From: Flavihumibacter fluminis
GTDB lineage: Bacteria > Bacteroidota > Bacteroidia > Chitinophagales > Chitinophagaceae
DNA length: 64,000 bases
Assembly (NCBI RefSeq): GCF_021491375.1
Contig: NZ_JAKEVY010000003.1
Span: 372,001-436,000, forward strand
Direction of reading: 5' to 3'
Shown: positions 1 through 9,300 of the stretch, in pieces
Numbering within the stretch: position 1 is the stretch's first letter
How the letters are laid out: every line of letters begins with the position of its first letter
The notes under the pieces: model-generated
Database searches by the model: none
Seen by the model: only the letters and a program-made list of their open reading frames with translations
What the model was told of the DNA's origin: nothing
Made by a program: the position numbers and the translations under genes

Positions 1-2
1 AA

Positions 3-695
3 ATTTCGGAAACTGAATACCTGCTTCCCCTGGAAACAGCCATTTCTTTTCATCCCGATTCACTGGTGAATATCATCAATCAGGTAATTCAGCAACATGG
101 GTTATCCAACCGATACATGGTAAATGTACTGGAACAACCTGCTAATAAAATTGTATTTGGTTATGCAATGATTGGGTCCGAACAGGAGAATATCATACCC
201 TGCCTGGGTCGGGAACAACCAGTAGGAAAATATTCGGTACTGATTCGATGGGAACCTCATAACAATTCAGGAACGGCTTTCTGGATAGCTGGGATAGTTC
301 TTGCTGCTGGAATCGGGGCCGGACTGTATTTTAAAAGAGTCCGGCGCATGCCCAAGAAAGAAGAAGGTCAAGTTATACAGGAGGAAATCCTGCCTGGAAG
401 CCTGTCCATCGGCCATTATCAGTTCCATGCTGAAGCGCAGGAGCTTCACTTTGGAGAAACCATCCTTTCTCTGACAGGGAAAGAAACAAAATTGCTTCAG
501 ATTTTTGCAGCCTCCCTCAACGAACTCGTAGATCGCAAAAGGCTCCAAAAAGAGGTTTGGGAAGATGAAGGCGTTATAGTTGGCCGGAGTCTTGACATGT
601 ATATCTCAAAACTTCGAAAGAAATTGGAATTGGACCCTGCAGTTCAGCTAATAAATGTACATGGCAAGGGCTACAAATTGGAAGTACGGGCTTAA
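3..695 (+). CDS. Membrane-anchored winged-helix (OmpR/PhoB-type) regulator, 5' truncated
   Basis: The reading frame is open from the window edge with no start needed, so the gene begins upstream; a GTG at 66 is only an internal candidate. The 230 visible residues show an extracytoplasmic N-terminal part, one membrane helix at about 92-110 followed by a basic stretch, and a C-terminal winged helix at about 133-230. The recognition-helix region GRSLDMYISKLRKKL and the wing motif HGKGYKLE are typical of OmpR/PhoB DNA-binding domains. There is no receiver domain, so this looks like a one-component ToxR-like regulator that senses outside the membrane and binds DNA inside. The signal is unknown. 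It converges on the phytochrome gene and the two ends overlap by 4 bases. Confidence 0.75.
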   Translation: MSETEYLLPLETAISFHPDSLVNIINQVIQQHGLSNRYMVNVLEQPANKIVFGYAMIGSEQENIIPCLGREQPVGKYSVLIRWEPHNNSGTAFWIAGIVLAAGIGAGLYFKRVRRMPKKEEGQVIQEEILPGSLSIGHYQFHAEAQELHFGETILSLTGKETKLLQIFAASLNELVDRKRLQKEVWEDEGVIVGRSLDMYISKLRKKLELDPAVQLINVHGKGYKLEVRA

Positions 696-2878
696 ACCAA
701 TTCCGGCTGTTCCACTTTTTTCAACCGTATGTAAAAACGGGTGCCTTTATTTTGTTCTGTTTCAAACCACAACTGCCCCTGGTGTTTTTCAATGATGCGT
801 TTTACAATTGCCAATCCAAGTCCTGTTCCTTCGTAGTTACTGGCTCCTGGCAGTCTGTAAAATAAATTGAAAAGGTTTCCGGTGTGCCTTGGATCCATCC
901 CGATACCATTGTCTACTACCGTGTAAAGAATAGCATCCTGTTCCGCCGATCCTGTCACCTGAACCAGTGGCTTGTCTGTTTTGGATGAATACTTCAAGGC
1001 ATTGCCCAACAGATTGCTGAACACCTGGCTTATCATGGTGCTGTCGCCATAGATTTCAGGTGTTTCTCCAATCTGAAACTCAGGATGTATATCCTTGTAG
1101 GCATCCAGCAGGTCTTCCCTGATCTGATTCAGCAAGGTTTTCATATCAATCGGCTGTAGGCTGATTTGCTCCCGCCCCAGCTTGGTATAACGAAATACCT
1201 CTTTTATCATCAACTGCATGCGCTCCGCATTTCGTTTAATCTTTTCAGTTAGCAACCTGTTATCCAGGTTTGGATCTTCCTCCAGCAATAGTTCAGCAAA
1301 ATTATAGATGGTGGCAAGTGGTGTTTTCAGATCATGCGATATCGTATAACTGAAACTGTCCAGTTCTTCGTATGCTTTTTTTAATTCATCATTCAGTCGC
1401 TTCAACTGATTGGTTTTTTCCTGAATGAGCAGCAGTATCTCTTCACGTAATTTATAAGCGTTGGATAACTCAGCAGTTGCCCATTTTTCAGATCTTCCCT
1501 TGAGTGACTGAATGAAAATGGCAAAGGAACTGCGTGGTTCAATTCTTGTTTCACCATCGGGATTGAGAACGACTGCCTTCTCGGGGTTTCCTGCCCATTT
1601 AATTTCCTGCTCTAATTCGGGTTTGAACCAGAGTATACAATCCTTCAGATCTGTAGACAATGGTGCGCATAACATTCCGCTAGCCGTTAAAGCTGCTGAG
1701 CCGGCAGCTGGATAAATGGAAGAAAGATGATTGGTTTGAAATACCTGGTTGGTTGGGGCTGTTTGAAGGAATTCAGATAACTCCATGAGAAACTCCTTTC
1801 CAGGTGTTTGACCAACCAATGTAATCTGTCCATCATAGATCAGCGCGGCCCCCTTTGCTCCATTGATGGATAGGAGGTCAAGACTTCCAGTGGATACGCC
1901 TTCTGCAATGGATTCGAATTGACGCATCTGTCTTACCAGTCCTGCCGTATTCTCTCTCCAGTAATGGTGTAATTGTTGTTTTTCTTCCTCCACCTGGTAC
2001 CTTACAATAGAAGATAACATCTGTCCGACCATTTTTGCATGCAGGCGTTGGCGGTAATCAATATGCCTTGCTGTATAGTGGTGGCAGGCTATTAAGCCCC
2101 ATAACTCCCCCTGCGACACAATGGAAATACTGAAGCTGGCGGCTACTCCCATATTCTTAAGGTATTGAATATGTGTGGGTGATACAGAACGAAGGACCGA
2201 ATCTGATAGGTCGATGGAAGCGCCTGTGTCATCTGCTTCGTTTTTTTCCAGCAGGCTATCAGTTGCGTTCACATCTGCAATCAGCCGTACAAGGTTTTTC
2301 TTATATAGTTCGCGCGCCTGCTTTGGAATGTCTGATGCCGGATAATGCAGACCAAGATAGGGGTCTAGTCCTTTGTCCGCGACTTCCGCAACAACCTCTC
2401 CATGACCGTCTTCATGAAACATATAAACCATCACACGATGAAAGCCGCTGATCATTTTTACTTTTTGAGCAGCAGCCTCCAGGGCCTGTATCACTGAAGC
2501 TGAAGTACTCATTGAATCAAGCATATCCGCCATGATCATTTCAGAGGAATACGCATAATTCAGAACTGGTTCAAATTCCAGTAAAATATGATCTGCGGTC
2601 TGATGGGAGATCAGGTAACAATCTCCAGCCAGGCTTTTTATCTGCTGATAACTCCCATGTTCAAACGAAATAATGAAAGGTATATATTGCTGCAGCCCCT
2701 GAATTGATTTACCAAGAATCTGTCCGGAAGTAAGTGGTAAGAACTGGTTGATAGTAGAACTTGCCTGTTTTACTTCCAGTGAATTTTTATCTATAACCAG
2801 GGCAGCACCATGCGGTTGTATTTTACCCTGGAACTGAATCAGCTCGCGATCACATAGATGAGTTTGAATTTTTTGCAT
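692..2878 (-). CDS. bphP: Bacteriophytochrome sensor histidine kinase
   Basis: Red/far-red light sensor kinase of 728 residues. The order is PAS with the bilin-attachment Cys9 (LCDRELI...IQPHG), GAF at about 130-295 with the phytochrome signature YLGLHYPASDIP (Asp183), PHY at about 310-490 with the tongue motif PRSSF at 448-452, a coiled linker, HisKA with phospho-acceptor His515 (TISHDLKTP), and a HATPase with N626, DNGIG at 656 and GTGLGLA at 684. Cys9 is the covalent biliverdin site in this family. The 5' end overlaps the upstream heme oxygenase gene by 29 bases, so the two are translated from one message and chromophore synthesis is coupled to the apoprotein. No cognate response regulator lies next to it. 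The identification is firm; the output pathway is not visible. Confidence 0.95.
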   Translation of the reverse strand: MQKIQTHLCDRELIQFQGKIQPHGAALVIDKNSLEVKQASSTINQFLPLTSGQILGKSIQGLQQYIPFIISFEHGSYQQIKSLAGDCYLISHQTADHILLEFEPVLNYAYSSEMIMADMLDSMSTSASVIQALEAAAQKVKMISGFHRVMVYMFHEDGHGEVVAEVADKGLDPYLGLHYPASDIPKQARELYKKNLVRLIADVNATDSLLEKNEADDTGASIDLSDSVLRSVSPTHIQYLKNMGVAASFSISIVSQGELWGLIACHHYTARHIDYRQRLHAKMVGQMLSSIVRYQVEEEKQQLHHYWRENTAGLVRQMRQFESIAEGVSTGSLDLLSINGAKGAALIYDGQITLVGQTPGKEFLMELSEFLQTAPTNQVFQTNHLSSIYPAAGSAALTASGMLCAPLSTDLKDCILWFKPELEQEIKWAGNPEKAVVLNPDGETRIEPRSSFAIFIQSLKGRSEKWATAELSNAYKLREEILLLIQEKTNQLKRLNDELKKAYEELDSFSYTISHDLKTPLATIYNFAELLLEEDPNLDNRLLTEKIKRNAERMQLMIKEVFRYTKLGREQISLQPIDMKTLLNQIREDLLDAYKDIHPEFQIGETPEIYGDSTMISQVFSNLLGNALKYSSKTDKPLVQVTGSAEQDAILYTVVDNGIGMDPRHTGNLFNLFYRLPGASNYEGTGLGLAIVKRIIEKHQGQLWFETEQNKGTRFYIRLKKVEQPELV

Positions 2879-3440
2879 AGGAAGGTTTGTTGTTTATTTC
2901 CAACCACTTTTGATAAGCTGTAAAACAACAAATCGCGGAGGCGGTTATGGTTTCTGTATGAGGTTGTAAAGCAGATTGGTCAAGTGCCATGCGAAATTTA
3001 TTCCACATAGCTTTTCTTTTTTCCTGGTAGTTTTCGAAGTACAGCAGCGTAGAATCAAGGCCCGTTTGCTTTCTTATCATCTTTGCGATAAACGGGCCGC
3101 CAAGTGTAGATCCTTCCAGCACATAGAGTGCACCTATTGCATGATATATAGTGAGAATTGGAGGAAGCGAAGCAGTTTGCATCAGTTCCCAGTTTTTATC
3201 ATAATGCCTGATATCTTCCAGTAAATCTTTTGATCTCTTACGGGCATCTATAGCCGGAATCAGTGTTTTTAGAGGAAACTGATGAAGAACCTCTTCCATT
3301 GGCAAGAGAAAGGCGGCAATAGTTTTCAGGAATCCCTCATAGTCTTCCGGACTATTCACCGATTGAAGATTTGAAATAAATTGTTTTTCAAGTTGCCGGT
3401 GAGTGATGTCTGTATTGGAACGTAAATGAGGATGAAGCAT
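2850..3440 (-). CDS. bphO: Biliverdin-producing heme oxygenase (BphO type)
   Basis: 196-residue heme oxygenase that opens heme to biliverdin, CO and iron in the cytoplasm. The proximal-ligand region LRSNTDITHRQLE places the heme-iron histidine at residue 14, and the distal-helix motif GALYVLEGSTLGGPFIAK at about 105-122 is diagnostic. Its last codons overlap the start of the phytochrome gene on the same strand, the classical BphO-BphP pairing in which the oxygenase supplies the bilin chromophore. Upstream, a TAATTTTG hexamer-like -7 element lies at 3458-3465 on this strand, but no clear -33 TTG is seen. An iron-scavenging role is possible in principle, but the neighbour argues for chromophore supply. 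Confidence 0.93.
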   Translation of the reverse strand: MLHPHLRSNTDITHRQLEKQFISNLQSVNSPEDYEGFLKTIAAFLLPMEEVLHQFPLKTLIPAIDARKRSKDLLEDIRHYDKNWELMQTASLPPILTIYHAIGALYVLEGSTLGGPFIAKMIRKQTGLDSTLLYFENYQEKRKAMWNKFRMALDQSALQPHTETITASAICCFTAYQKWLEINNKPSYAKNSNSSM

Positions 3441-3457
3441 TAAGAATAGATCAGCGT

Positions 3458-3465
3458 CAAAATTA
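3458..3465 (-). promoter_or_regulatory. Candidate Bacteroidota -7 element for bphO-bphP
   Basis: Read on the minus strand this is TAATTTTG, fitting the Bacteroidota -7 consensus TAnnTTTG, 18 bases before the bphO start. No TTG is present at the usual -33 distance, so support is weak. The rest of the 3441-3650 spacer is AT-rich and holds only the divergent starts. Confidence 0.3.
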
Positions 3466-3650
3466 CGTTTAATTCATTTTTTACACTCAGCCTTGAAATG
3501 TTAAACAGAATTGTGTTTCTCTATATCACTCAATAGCAAGGGATCAGAGAAATTGTTGAAAAAATTACACAAGTTTTTATTGAAATGTTACAATTTTCTG
3601 AGAAGCAACTGTTGGTATTTAACTTGCAAATAGGGGTATAAAGCCAAGAT

Positions 3651-4220
3651 ATGATTTTATATATCCGAAACATGGCCTGCGAAAGTTGTATGATACTGGT
3701 CCGGCAGGAACTTGACAAGCTGGGTATTCAGCATAAACGAATTGAGCTGGGTGAAGTTGAAATCAGGGGGTTGATATCAGATGAAAAAAAGGAAAGTTTT
3801 GCGCAGGCTATTGAACCTGGTGGCCTTGAGCTGGTTGATTCCGCGGAGCAGGTACTGATTGATAAGATTAAAGCTACCATCGCGGATTATGTGTTTAATA
3901 AGAAAAACATCAAGCAGAATCTTTCAGCATACCTCGCAGAAGAGCTGGAGATGGAATATGCTCAATTGGCAACTTATTTTTCAGGCTTAACAGGTACAAC
4001 GATTGAACAATATGCCATCGCGTTGAAAATTGAAAAAGCCAAGGAACTGCTTGCTGTAGAAAACAAGAGCTTAAAAGAGGTTGCTGAGCAATTGGATTAT
4101 AAACAGGTCTCTCATTTATCAAATCAGTTTAAAAAAGTAACGGGAATAAGACCGTCTGAGTTTAAGAGAAAAGGAGTGGCATCCAGGAAAACAATTCAGG
4201 AGTTGGGAAAGGTAGGGTAA
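3651..4220 (+). CDS. AraC-type regulator with N-terminal HMA-like Cys-X2-Cys domain
   Basis: 189 residues. Residues 1-65 resemble a ferredoxin-fold heavy-metal-associated domain: IRNMACESC places a metal-binding type Cys10-X2-Cys13 after the first strand. Residues about 92-180 form an AraC helix-turn-helix pair (LKEVAEQLDYKQVSHLSNQF, then TGIRPSEFK). This architecture suggests a transcription factor that senses a thiophilic metal such as Cu, Zn or Cd, but no metal efflux gene is adjacent, so the ligand is inferred. Start: ATG at 3651; the upstream spacer is shared with the divergent bphO. The downstream stretch holds no obvious partner gene. Confidence 0.82.
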   Translation: MILYIRNMACESCMILVRQELDKLGIQHKRIELGEVEIRGLISDEKKESFAQAIEPGGLELVDSAEQVLIDKIKATIADYVFNKKNIKQNLSAYLAEELEMEYAQLATYFSGLTGTTIEQYAIALKIEKAKELLAVENKSLKEVAEQLDYKQVSHLSNQFKKVTGIRPSEFKRKGVASRKTIQELGKVG

Positions 4221-4542
4221 CCGGTAGGATAGGGGCAAAATGAAAGCAGGCCTTCACCCCATCGAAAGACCTGCCTCATGGTTTCCATCTATAACATCAT
4301 GTGTGAGAATCCTGTCAACAATCGTTATATAGGACTTGGAATCTGTAACAACCGACAAAAAAAATTCATTAAACCAAACTGCCTGACGAATGTACTGCGG
4401 TGCCTGTCCGGGAAAAAGTTTAATACACTAACTCCCCTCATTCTTGTACAAAAACCCGTTTTATAAGTACGAACCGGAACCGGTAGAATTGAAAAATTCA
4501 GGAACTACCTGTATTTTCAGGAATTATATGAACTAATACCTT
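4221..4542 (+). other. 322-base spacer without a convincing gene
   Basis: Bases 4246-4275 hold an imperfect inverted repeat (GCAGGCCT ... AGACCTGC, one mismatch) that could be a hairpin after the AraC gene, but no T run follows, so I do not call it a terminator. A 62-codon frame at 4278-4466 has no recognisable features and is probably not a gene. No promoter with a full Bacteroidota consensus is seen before 4543. Confidence 0.4.
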
Positions 4543-5022
4543 ATGTTTTCACGGATCGAAACCATTGAGGCCCGGAAACTTGCTGGCAAACAAATCAGCA
4601 TGTCGCTCATCAACAACCAAACCAGTAGTTTGTGGGGAGCCTTTATGCCATTGAGGAGTCAAATCCGGGAGCGTATAGGAACAGCTCTTTATTCTCTCCA
4701 GGTCTACCCGGCAAACTATTTCAGCAATTTCGATCCTGCGACTACCTTCACCAAATGGGCATTAACAGAGGTCGGGTCCCTGGAAAATCTGCCGGAAGGA
4801 ATTGAACCCTTTATGCTCCCTGCGGGAACCTATGCCGTGTTTATTCACAAGGGAAATACCAGCAGCTTTCCCAATACCCTGCAGTTCATTTTTACAAATT
4901 GGTTACCAGGATCCGGTTACCAATTAGACAATCGACCCCATTTTGAAATCCTGGGTGATCGTTACAAAAACAATGATCCCGACTCTGAAGAAGAAGTCTG
5001 GATCCCGATAAAAGAGTTATGA
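4543..5022 (+). CDS. GyrI-like small-molecule-binding domain protein
   Basis: 159 residues forming a stand-alone GyrI/SOUL-like effector-binding domain. It opens with the typical strand (FSRIETIEARKLAGKQISMSL), has the central LPAGTYAVFIHKG turn, and ends with PHFEILGDRYKNNDP...EVWIPI, the usual closing strand of the family. No DNA-binding domain is attached. Such solo domains bind hydrophobic or cationic small molecules and are often called transcription activator effector binding proteins; the ligand here is unknown. Its stop overlaps the next start as ATGA, indicating translational coupling with the DUF2459 gene. The start ATG at 4543 leaves a full-length domain. Confidence 0.82.
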   Translation: MFSRIETIEARKLAGKQISMSLINNQTSSLWGAFMPLRSQIRERIGTALYSLQVYPANYFSNFDPATTFTKWALTEVGSLENLPEGIEPFMLPAGTYAVFIHKGNTSSFPNTLQFIFTNWLPGSGYQLDNRPHFEILGDRYKNNDPDSEEEVWIPIKEL

Positions 5023-5705
5023 AAGCAAAGCTGCTTTGGGTAATTAAACTGATTGGCAAACTGGTACTTTTCCTGGTTTGCTTCATTGGCCTGTATCTTG
5101 GAATAGCCTATGTGCTTTCCTCCATCCAAATCGACAGAGAACCGGATCAGGGCCAAGATGTAAAGATTTACATTCTATCCAATGGAGTCCATACCGATAT
5201 CGTGGTGCCGGCTAAAAATGACCAGTTCAACTGGACAAACCTGGTAAAGTACCATCATACAGCAGGAAAAGATTCAACCGCAGGCTGGCTTGCCATGGGC
5301 TGGGGCGATAAAGGCTTCTATCTTCAGACACCTACCTGGGCAGAATTGAAGGCCTCTGTTGCTTTTAAAGCAGCATTCGGACTCAGTAGCTCCGCCATTC
5401 ATGCTACCTATTACAGGAAGCTGAATATTTCTGAACAATGTCGTGAAATTCATATCAGCAGAAAACAATACGATCGCCTGGTCAATCACATCCTGGCAAG
5501 CTTTGACAGAGATGCCTACGGTTCTCTCAAACATATCGTGACCAATGCGGTTTATGGGAATTCAGATGCATTTTATGAAGCGGTGGGTAGTTATAGCCTG
5601 TTTACTACCTGCAATACCTGGGCGAATAATGTGTTGAAAGCAGCAGGACAAAAAGCCTGTTTATGGACAGCCTTTGATTCCGGAATATTTTCAAAGTACG
5701 AGTAG
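5019..5705 (+). CDS. TIGR02117/DUF2459 family membrane-anchored protein
   Basis: 228 residues with an N-terminal membrane anchor at about 10-33 and an exported domain carrying the family hallmarks ILSNGVHTDIVVP, WLAMGWGDKGFYLQTPTW and a C-terminal FTTCNTWANNVLKAAG. A Cys/His arrangement (TTCNTWAN plus the early VHTD) recalls papain-like or NlpC-like folds, but catalytic function is not established for this family, so no activity is assigned. It is coupled to the GyrI-like gene by a 4-base overlap. It ends one base before the convergent LuxR regulator gene. Confidence 0.85.
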   Translation: MKAKLLWVIKLIGKLVLFLVCFIGLYLGIAYVLSSIQIDREPDQGQDVKIYILSNGVHTDIVVPAKNDQFNWTNLVKYHHTAGKDSTAGWLAMGWGDKGFYLQTPTWAELKASVAFKAAFGLSSSAIHATYYRKLNISEQCREIHISRKQYDRLVNHILASFDRDAYGSLKHIVTNAVYGNSDAFYEAVGSYSLFTTCNTWANNVLKAAGQKACLWTAFDSGIFSKYE

Positions 5706-5706
5706 C

Positions 5707-6348
5707 TTATTTCACCAGTTTTTCCTGGATCGCTTTACTAACTGCTTCAATTTGTGAACGCACGTGCAATTTGTCATAGATATGCTTGATATGCGTGCGT
5801 ACTGTATCCAAACTAATGGATAGTTCGGCGGCAATCATTTTAAAACTGTTGCCGGAAGATAATAACTGAAGAATTTCTTTTTCCCGGTTGGTGAGTGAAT
5901 AATCCTTTGCTGCCACTGTCGGCTGCTGCAAACTGGTAATGATCATTCTTGCTATCGATGGACTCATAGGTGCGCCTCCCTGCAGTACCTCCTGTATAGC
6001 GTGCAGCAGTTTGTCGGAAATGTATTTTTTCAGCAGGTATCCGTTGGCACCGGCATACATGGCATCAAACACATGGGTATTGTCATCGAATACGGTTAAC
6101 ATGATAATTTGAACCTGCGGATTGAATCCGCGAATTAACTTTACCGCCTCAATACCATTGATGCCGGGTAAATCAATGTCCATCAGGATAACATCAGGAT
6201 CAAGCTGCCGAACCTGGTTCAATACATCAGAGCAATCGGGAAAACTTGCCAGCACCTCGTATTCCCCGGTTAGTGCCAGCAGGTTGTTAAGGCTCTCTCT
6301 CAAAAGCACATTATCCTCATAAATAAGTATCTGAATGGATTTTTTCAT
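5707..6348 (-). CDS. NarL/FixJ-type (LuxR HTH) response regulator
   Basis: 213 residues. The receiver domain (1-125) has the acidic pocket ED at 11-12, phospho-acceptor Asp57 (VILMDIDLPG), Thr/Ser switch in MLTVFDD and Lys in LLKKYISD. The C-terminal LuxR-type HTH (about 150-210) contains LTNREKEILQLLSSG and SLDTVRTHIKHIYDKL. It is 51 bases downstream of, and on the same strand as, the large HisKA_3-type sensor kinase at 6400-9861. NarL-family regulators pair with HisKA_3 kinases, so the two very probably form one two-component system. Target genes are not evident from the sequence. Confidence 0.95.
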   Translation of the reverse strand: MKKSIQILIYEDNVLLRESLNNLLALTGEYEVLASFPDCSDVLNQVRQLDPDVILMDIDLPGINGIEAVKLIRGFNPQVQIIMLTVFDDNTHVFDAMYAGANGYLLKKYISDKLLHAIQEVLQGGAPMSPSIARMIITSLQQPTVAAKDYSLTNREKEILQLLSSGNSFKMIAAELSISLDTVRTHIKHIYDKLHVRSQIEAVSKAIQEKLVK

Positions 6349-6399
6349 GTTATGGATGCCTGCAAACTAAGTTTTTCCAACCAGCCTAAAATACCCTGA

Positions 6400-9300
6400 T
6401 CAGGTGATTGTTTTTTTCAGAAATATACTTGTTCCTGTGCCGGGTATGGATTCCAGCCGAAATTCCGCTCCCATAGCTTTAGCCCTGGTTTTCATGTTGT
6501 TGATGCCATTTCCAGAACCGATGTGCGCGGAATCAAACCCCTGCCCGTTATCTGTAATGGTAAGGCTAAGCTCTTCTTTATCGAACCTGAGCACGATATT
6601 CACTTCCGAAGCCTTACTGTACTTAACAATATTGTTGATGGCCTCCTTAAAAACAAGATACAGATCTTTTCTTTCTTCAAGATTCAGTGCAGCCTGCCTG
6701 GAAAAATCCCGCGTATCAAAATAATAGTTGATGCCAACAGGCTCGAGCATTTCAGCAGCAAATTCCTTCATTTTGATCAATACCTGATCAAGACTATCAT
6801 TCGCCGGATTGATGGCCCATATAATATCACTCATACTTTCCATCATATTCCCGGAATAATCTTTGATCTTTTGCAGATATTCCACTACTTCAGCCCTTTC
6901 TTCATCTCTTGACATAGCTACTTTACTCAGGATATTGATACTCGTAAGTGTGGATCCCATTTCATCGTGCAGGTCCCTGGAAATTTTACTTCTGAGTCGC
7001 TCTTCCGTGATATACTTGGAGATTCTTTCTGCGCAGATCTGGGCAATGTTTTTTAAAAGTCTGCTGTGTCGTGCTTTGAAAAAATTTCTCTTTGAGTGTT
7101 CGGAGTCAATGATTCCAAACAACTGACCGTCTACCCAAATAGGAATAGTGATTTCTGAATTTCGACGCTGGTCATCAACAACGTACCGGGAATCACGGGC
7201 AGTATTTCCAATTCGTTCTGCTTTACCGGTTTGTGCAACTGTTCCTACTATTCCTTTACCCAGTGGTATTTCCAGGTGATTGATAATTTCTCTTGCTACA
7301 TGCGGACTTTTTGGTCCGGCTGCGGCCCGCTGAACCATTACTTTTCTTTCAGGATCATATTGGTAAATGACGCAGTCTTCAAATCCCAGCAGTCGGACAC
7401 AATTCAAAGCAACATCCCAGAAGATATCATCTATACTGGTTTTGCCATATAGGGAGGTGGCAAACTGGTTCAGAATTTTTGCATCCTTGACTTTTTGCCG
7501 AAGGGGTTCAATGATCAAAAACAGCACCCCGATTCCAGCTAGTAGTAGTGTAAACAGGAACCATGGTTGTTTCCACAATGGTGCAGAAATGGAGAAATTA
7601 ATGGGTGAACTGGTTGTAATAATATTTCCATCACTGTCTTTCGCCCTGATCCTGAAACTATAGGAGCCATGTGAAAGATTTTGAAAAGCGATGTGTTTGC
7701 TAGCAACTGTATTCCAGACTTCTGATAACCCTGTTAACTGATATTCAAAGTGCAGGGGTTGCATTCCATAATAAAGCCCATCGAAACTAAAGCTGTGTAT
7801 GTTAGTTTTATCTTTTCTCACGATCAGGGGAAAACGTTTTGTTTCTCCTCCTGCTTGCGGGTGGTATAATAACAAACCCCCGGCCACCGCTATACCAACT
7901 TCCTTGTTATTGCCATTATAAAAAACGCCGTGTGGATACCTGGGATCAGAACCGAAAGTTGAAATTGACTGGATGTTTTGAACAAGATGTTCTACATCCG
8001 GATGATGGATGTTGATGTAGGAAAGACCAGTTTCGGATAGTAGCCAAAGAATCGAATCCTCGCCTTTGGCTATTGCTATAAACTGATTGTGTTTTAATCC
8101 GTTTCGCATATCAAACGGACTAAAAGCCTGTTCAAATCCGGAGTCTGGGTTGTGTCGGTAAATACCACCTGCATTCGTTGCAACCCAAAGCTGACCCTGC
8201 GAATCGATTTCCAAATCATGTACCAGGTTCATATTCGCATAGTGTACCAATCCATTCTTTTCATAATAGGGCTGCAGTGTTTTATTCTTATAGGAATATT
8301 CAACCAGGTAATTCCCATAGGTTCCTATCCACATTTTACCCTGGATGGAATCATATGCAAGGGATGTACCGGCTGTGTTGATCCTTTCTGCTCCAGTTGC
8401 CGTTAACCTTGAAAATTGGGAGCCTTTCGTATCAAATAGTAGTACGCCTTTGTTAAAAGAGGTAATCCATATTACACCTTCGTTGTCCAGTTCCAGGTCG
8501 CGGTATATGGGAAATTCACCATCCACTGGAGTTGGAAAATGCTGTAGTGAATGATCGTTCTTGTTGATCCGGTACAATCGATCCCTCGTTATCAGCCATA
8601 ACTGATCTTTCAGTTTTTTTATCCCATAGCAGGGCGATAACTCATTACCCTTATTGTCTTTAGAAATCAATTGGATCACTCCTGTGTTTCTGGATAATAC
8701 AAATAGTCCTGCAGGATCGTAACTGCAGACATAATAGGTATCGGATCCTTCATCAAAAAAAACTCCACCCATTCGATTGGTTCCTTCCCTGTCAGGAGTT
8801 GCTATCAACGGAAGAAAGGAAGAGGAGGTGAATTTAAGGTCCTGCATAAACAGCCCATTCGGCGTACCAATCCAACCAATACCGGTTGAATCGATATAGG
8901 TTGTAATCACACCCCCCGGAGGCAATGAAAAACTAAGCGAAGGAATATTACGGTGAAGCTTAAGGGTGTTTGTATTGATGGCTGCTTTCAGCAACCCCTG
9001 CTCCGATGCGATCCAGATTTCTTTTTCCTGTTTATTGGGAAGATAACTGGATGGATAAGGTTCTTTTTCAGGAAACAATTCCTCATAACTGCCGGACGAT
9101 TCTTTATAACGAAAAACCTGTCCGCCTTCCAGCGAAACCCAAACCTGCTGGCTGGCTGAATCATATTGAATATCGATGATATCGGCATAATAGTTCCCGC
9201 CGACAAAGGTGAATTTTCGGGTGCTTGTATTCAGATGAACCAACCCTTTATTGGAAGCCAGCCAGAACTCCTCTCTGTTCTTTTGCACAAAGGATTGAAT

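Noticed and set aside
3530-3718. 62-codon minus-strand ORF
   Set aside because: It overlaps the start of the AraC gene in antisense and the spacer, with no protein features.
4278-4466. 62-codon ORF after the AraC gene
   Set aside because: No signal, domain or convincing start; its composition is unlike neighbouring genes.
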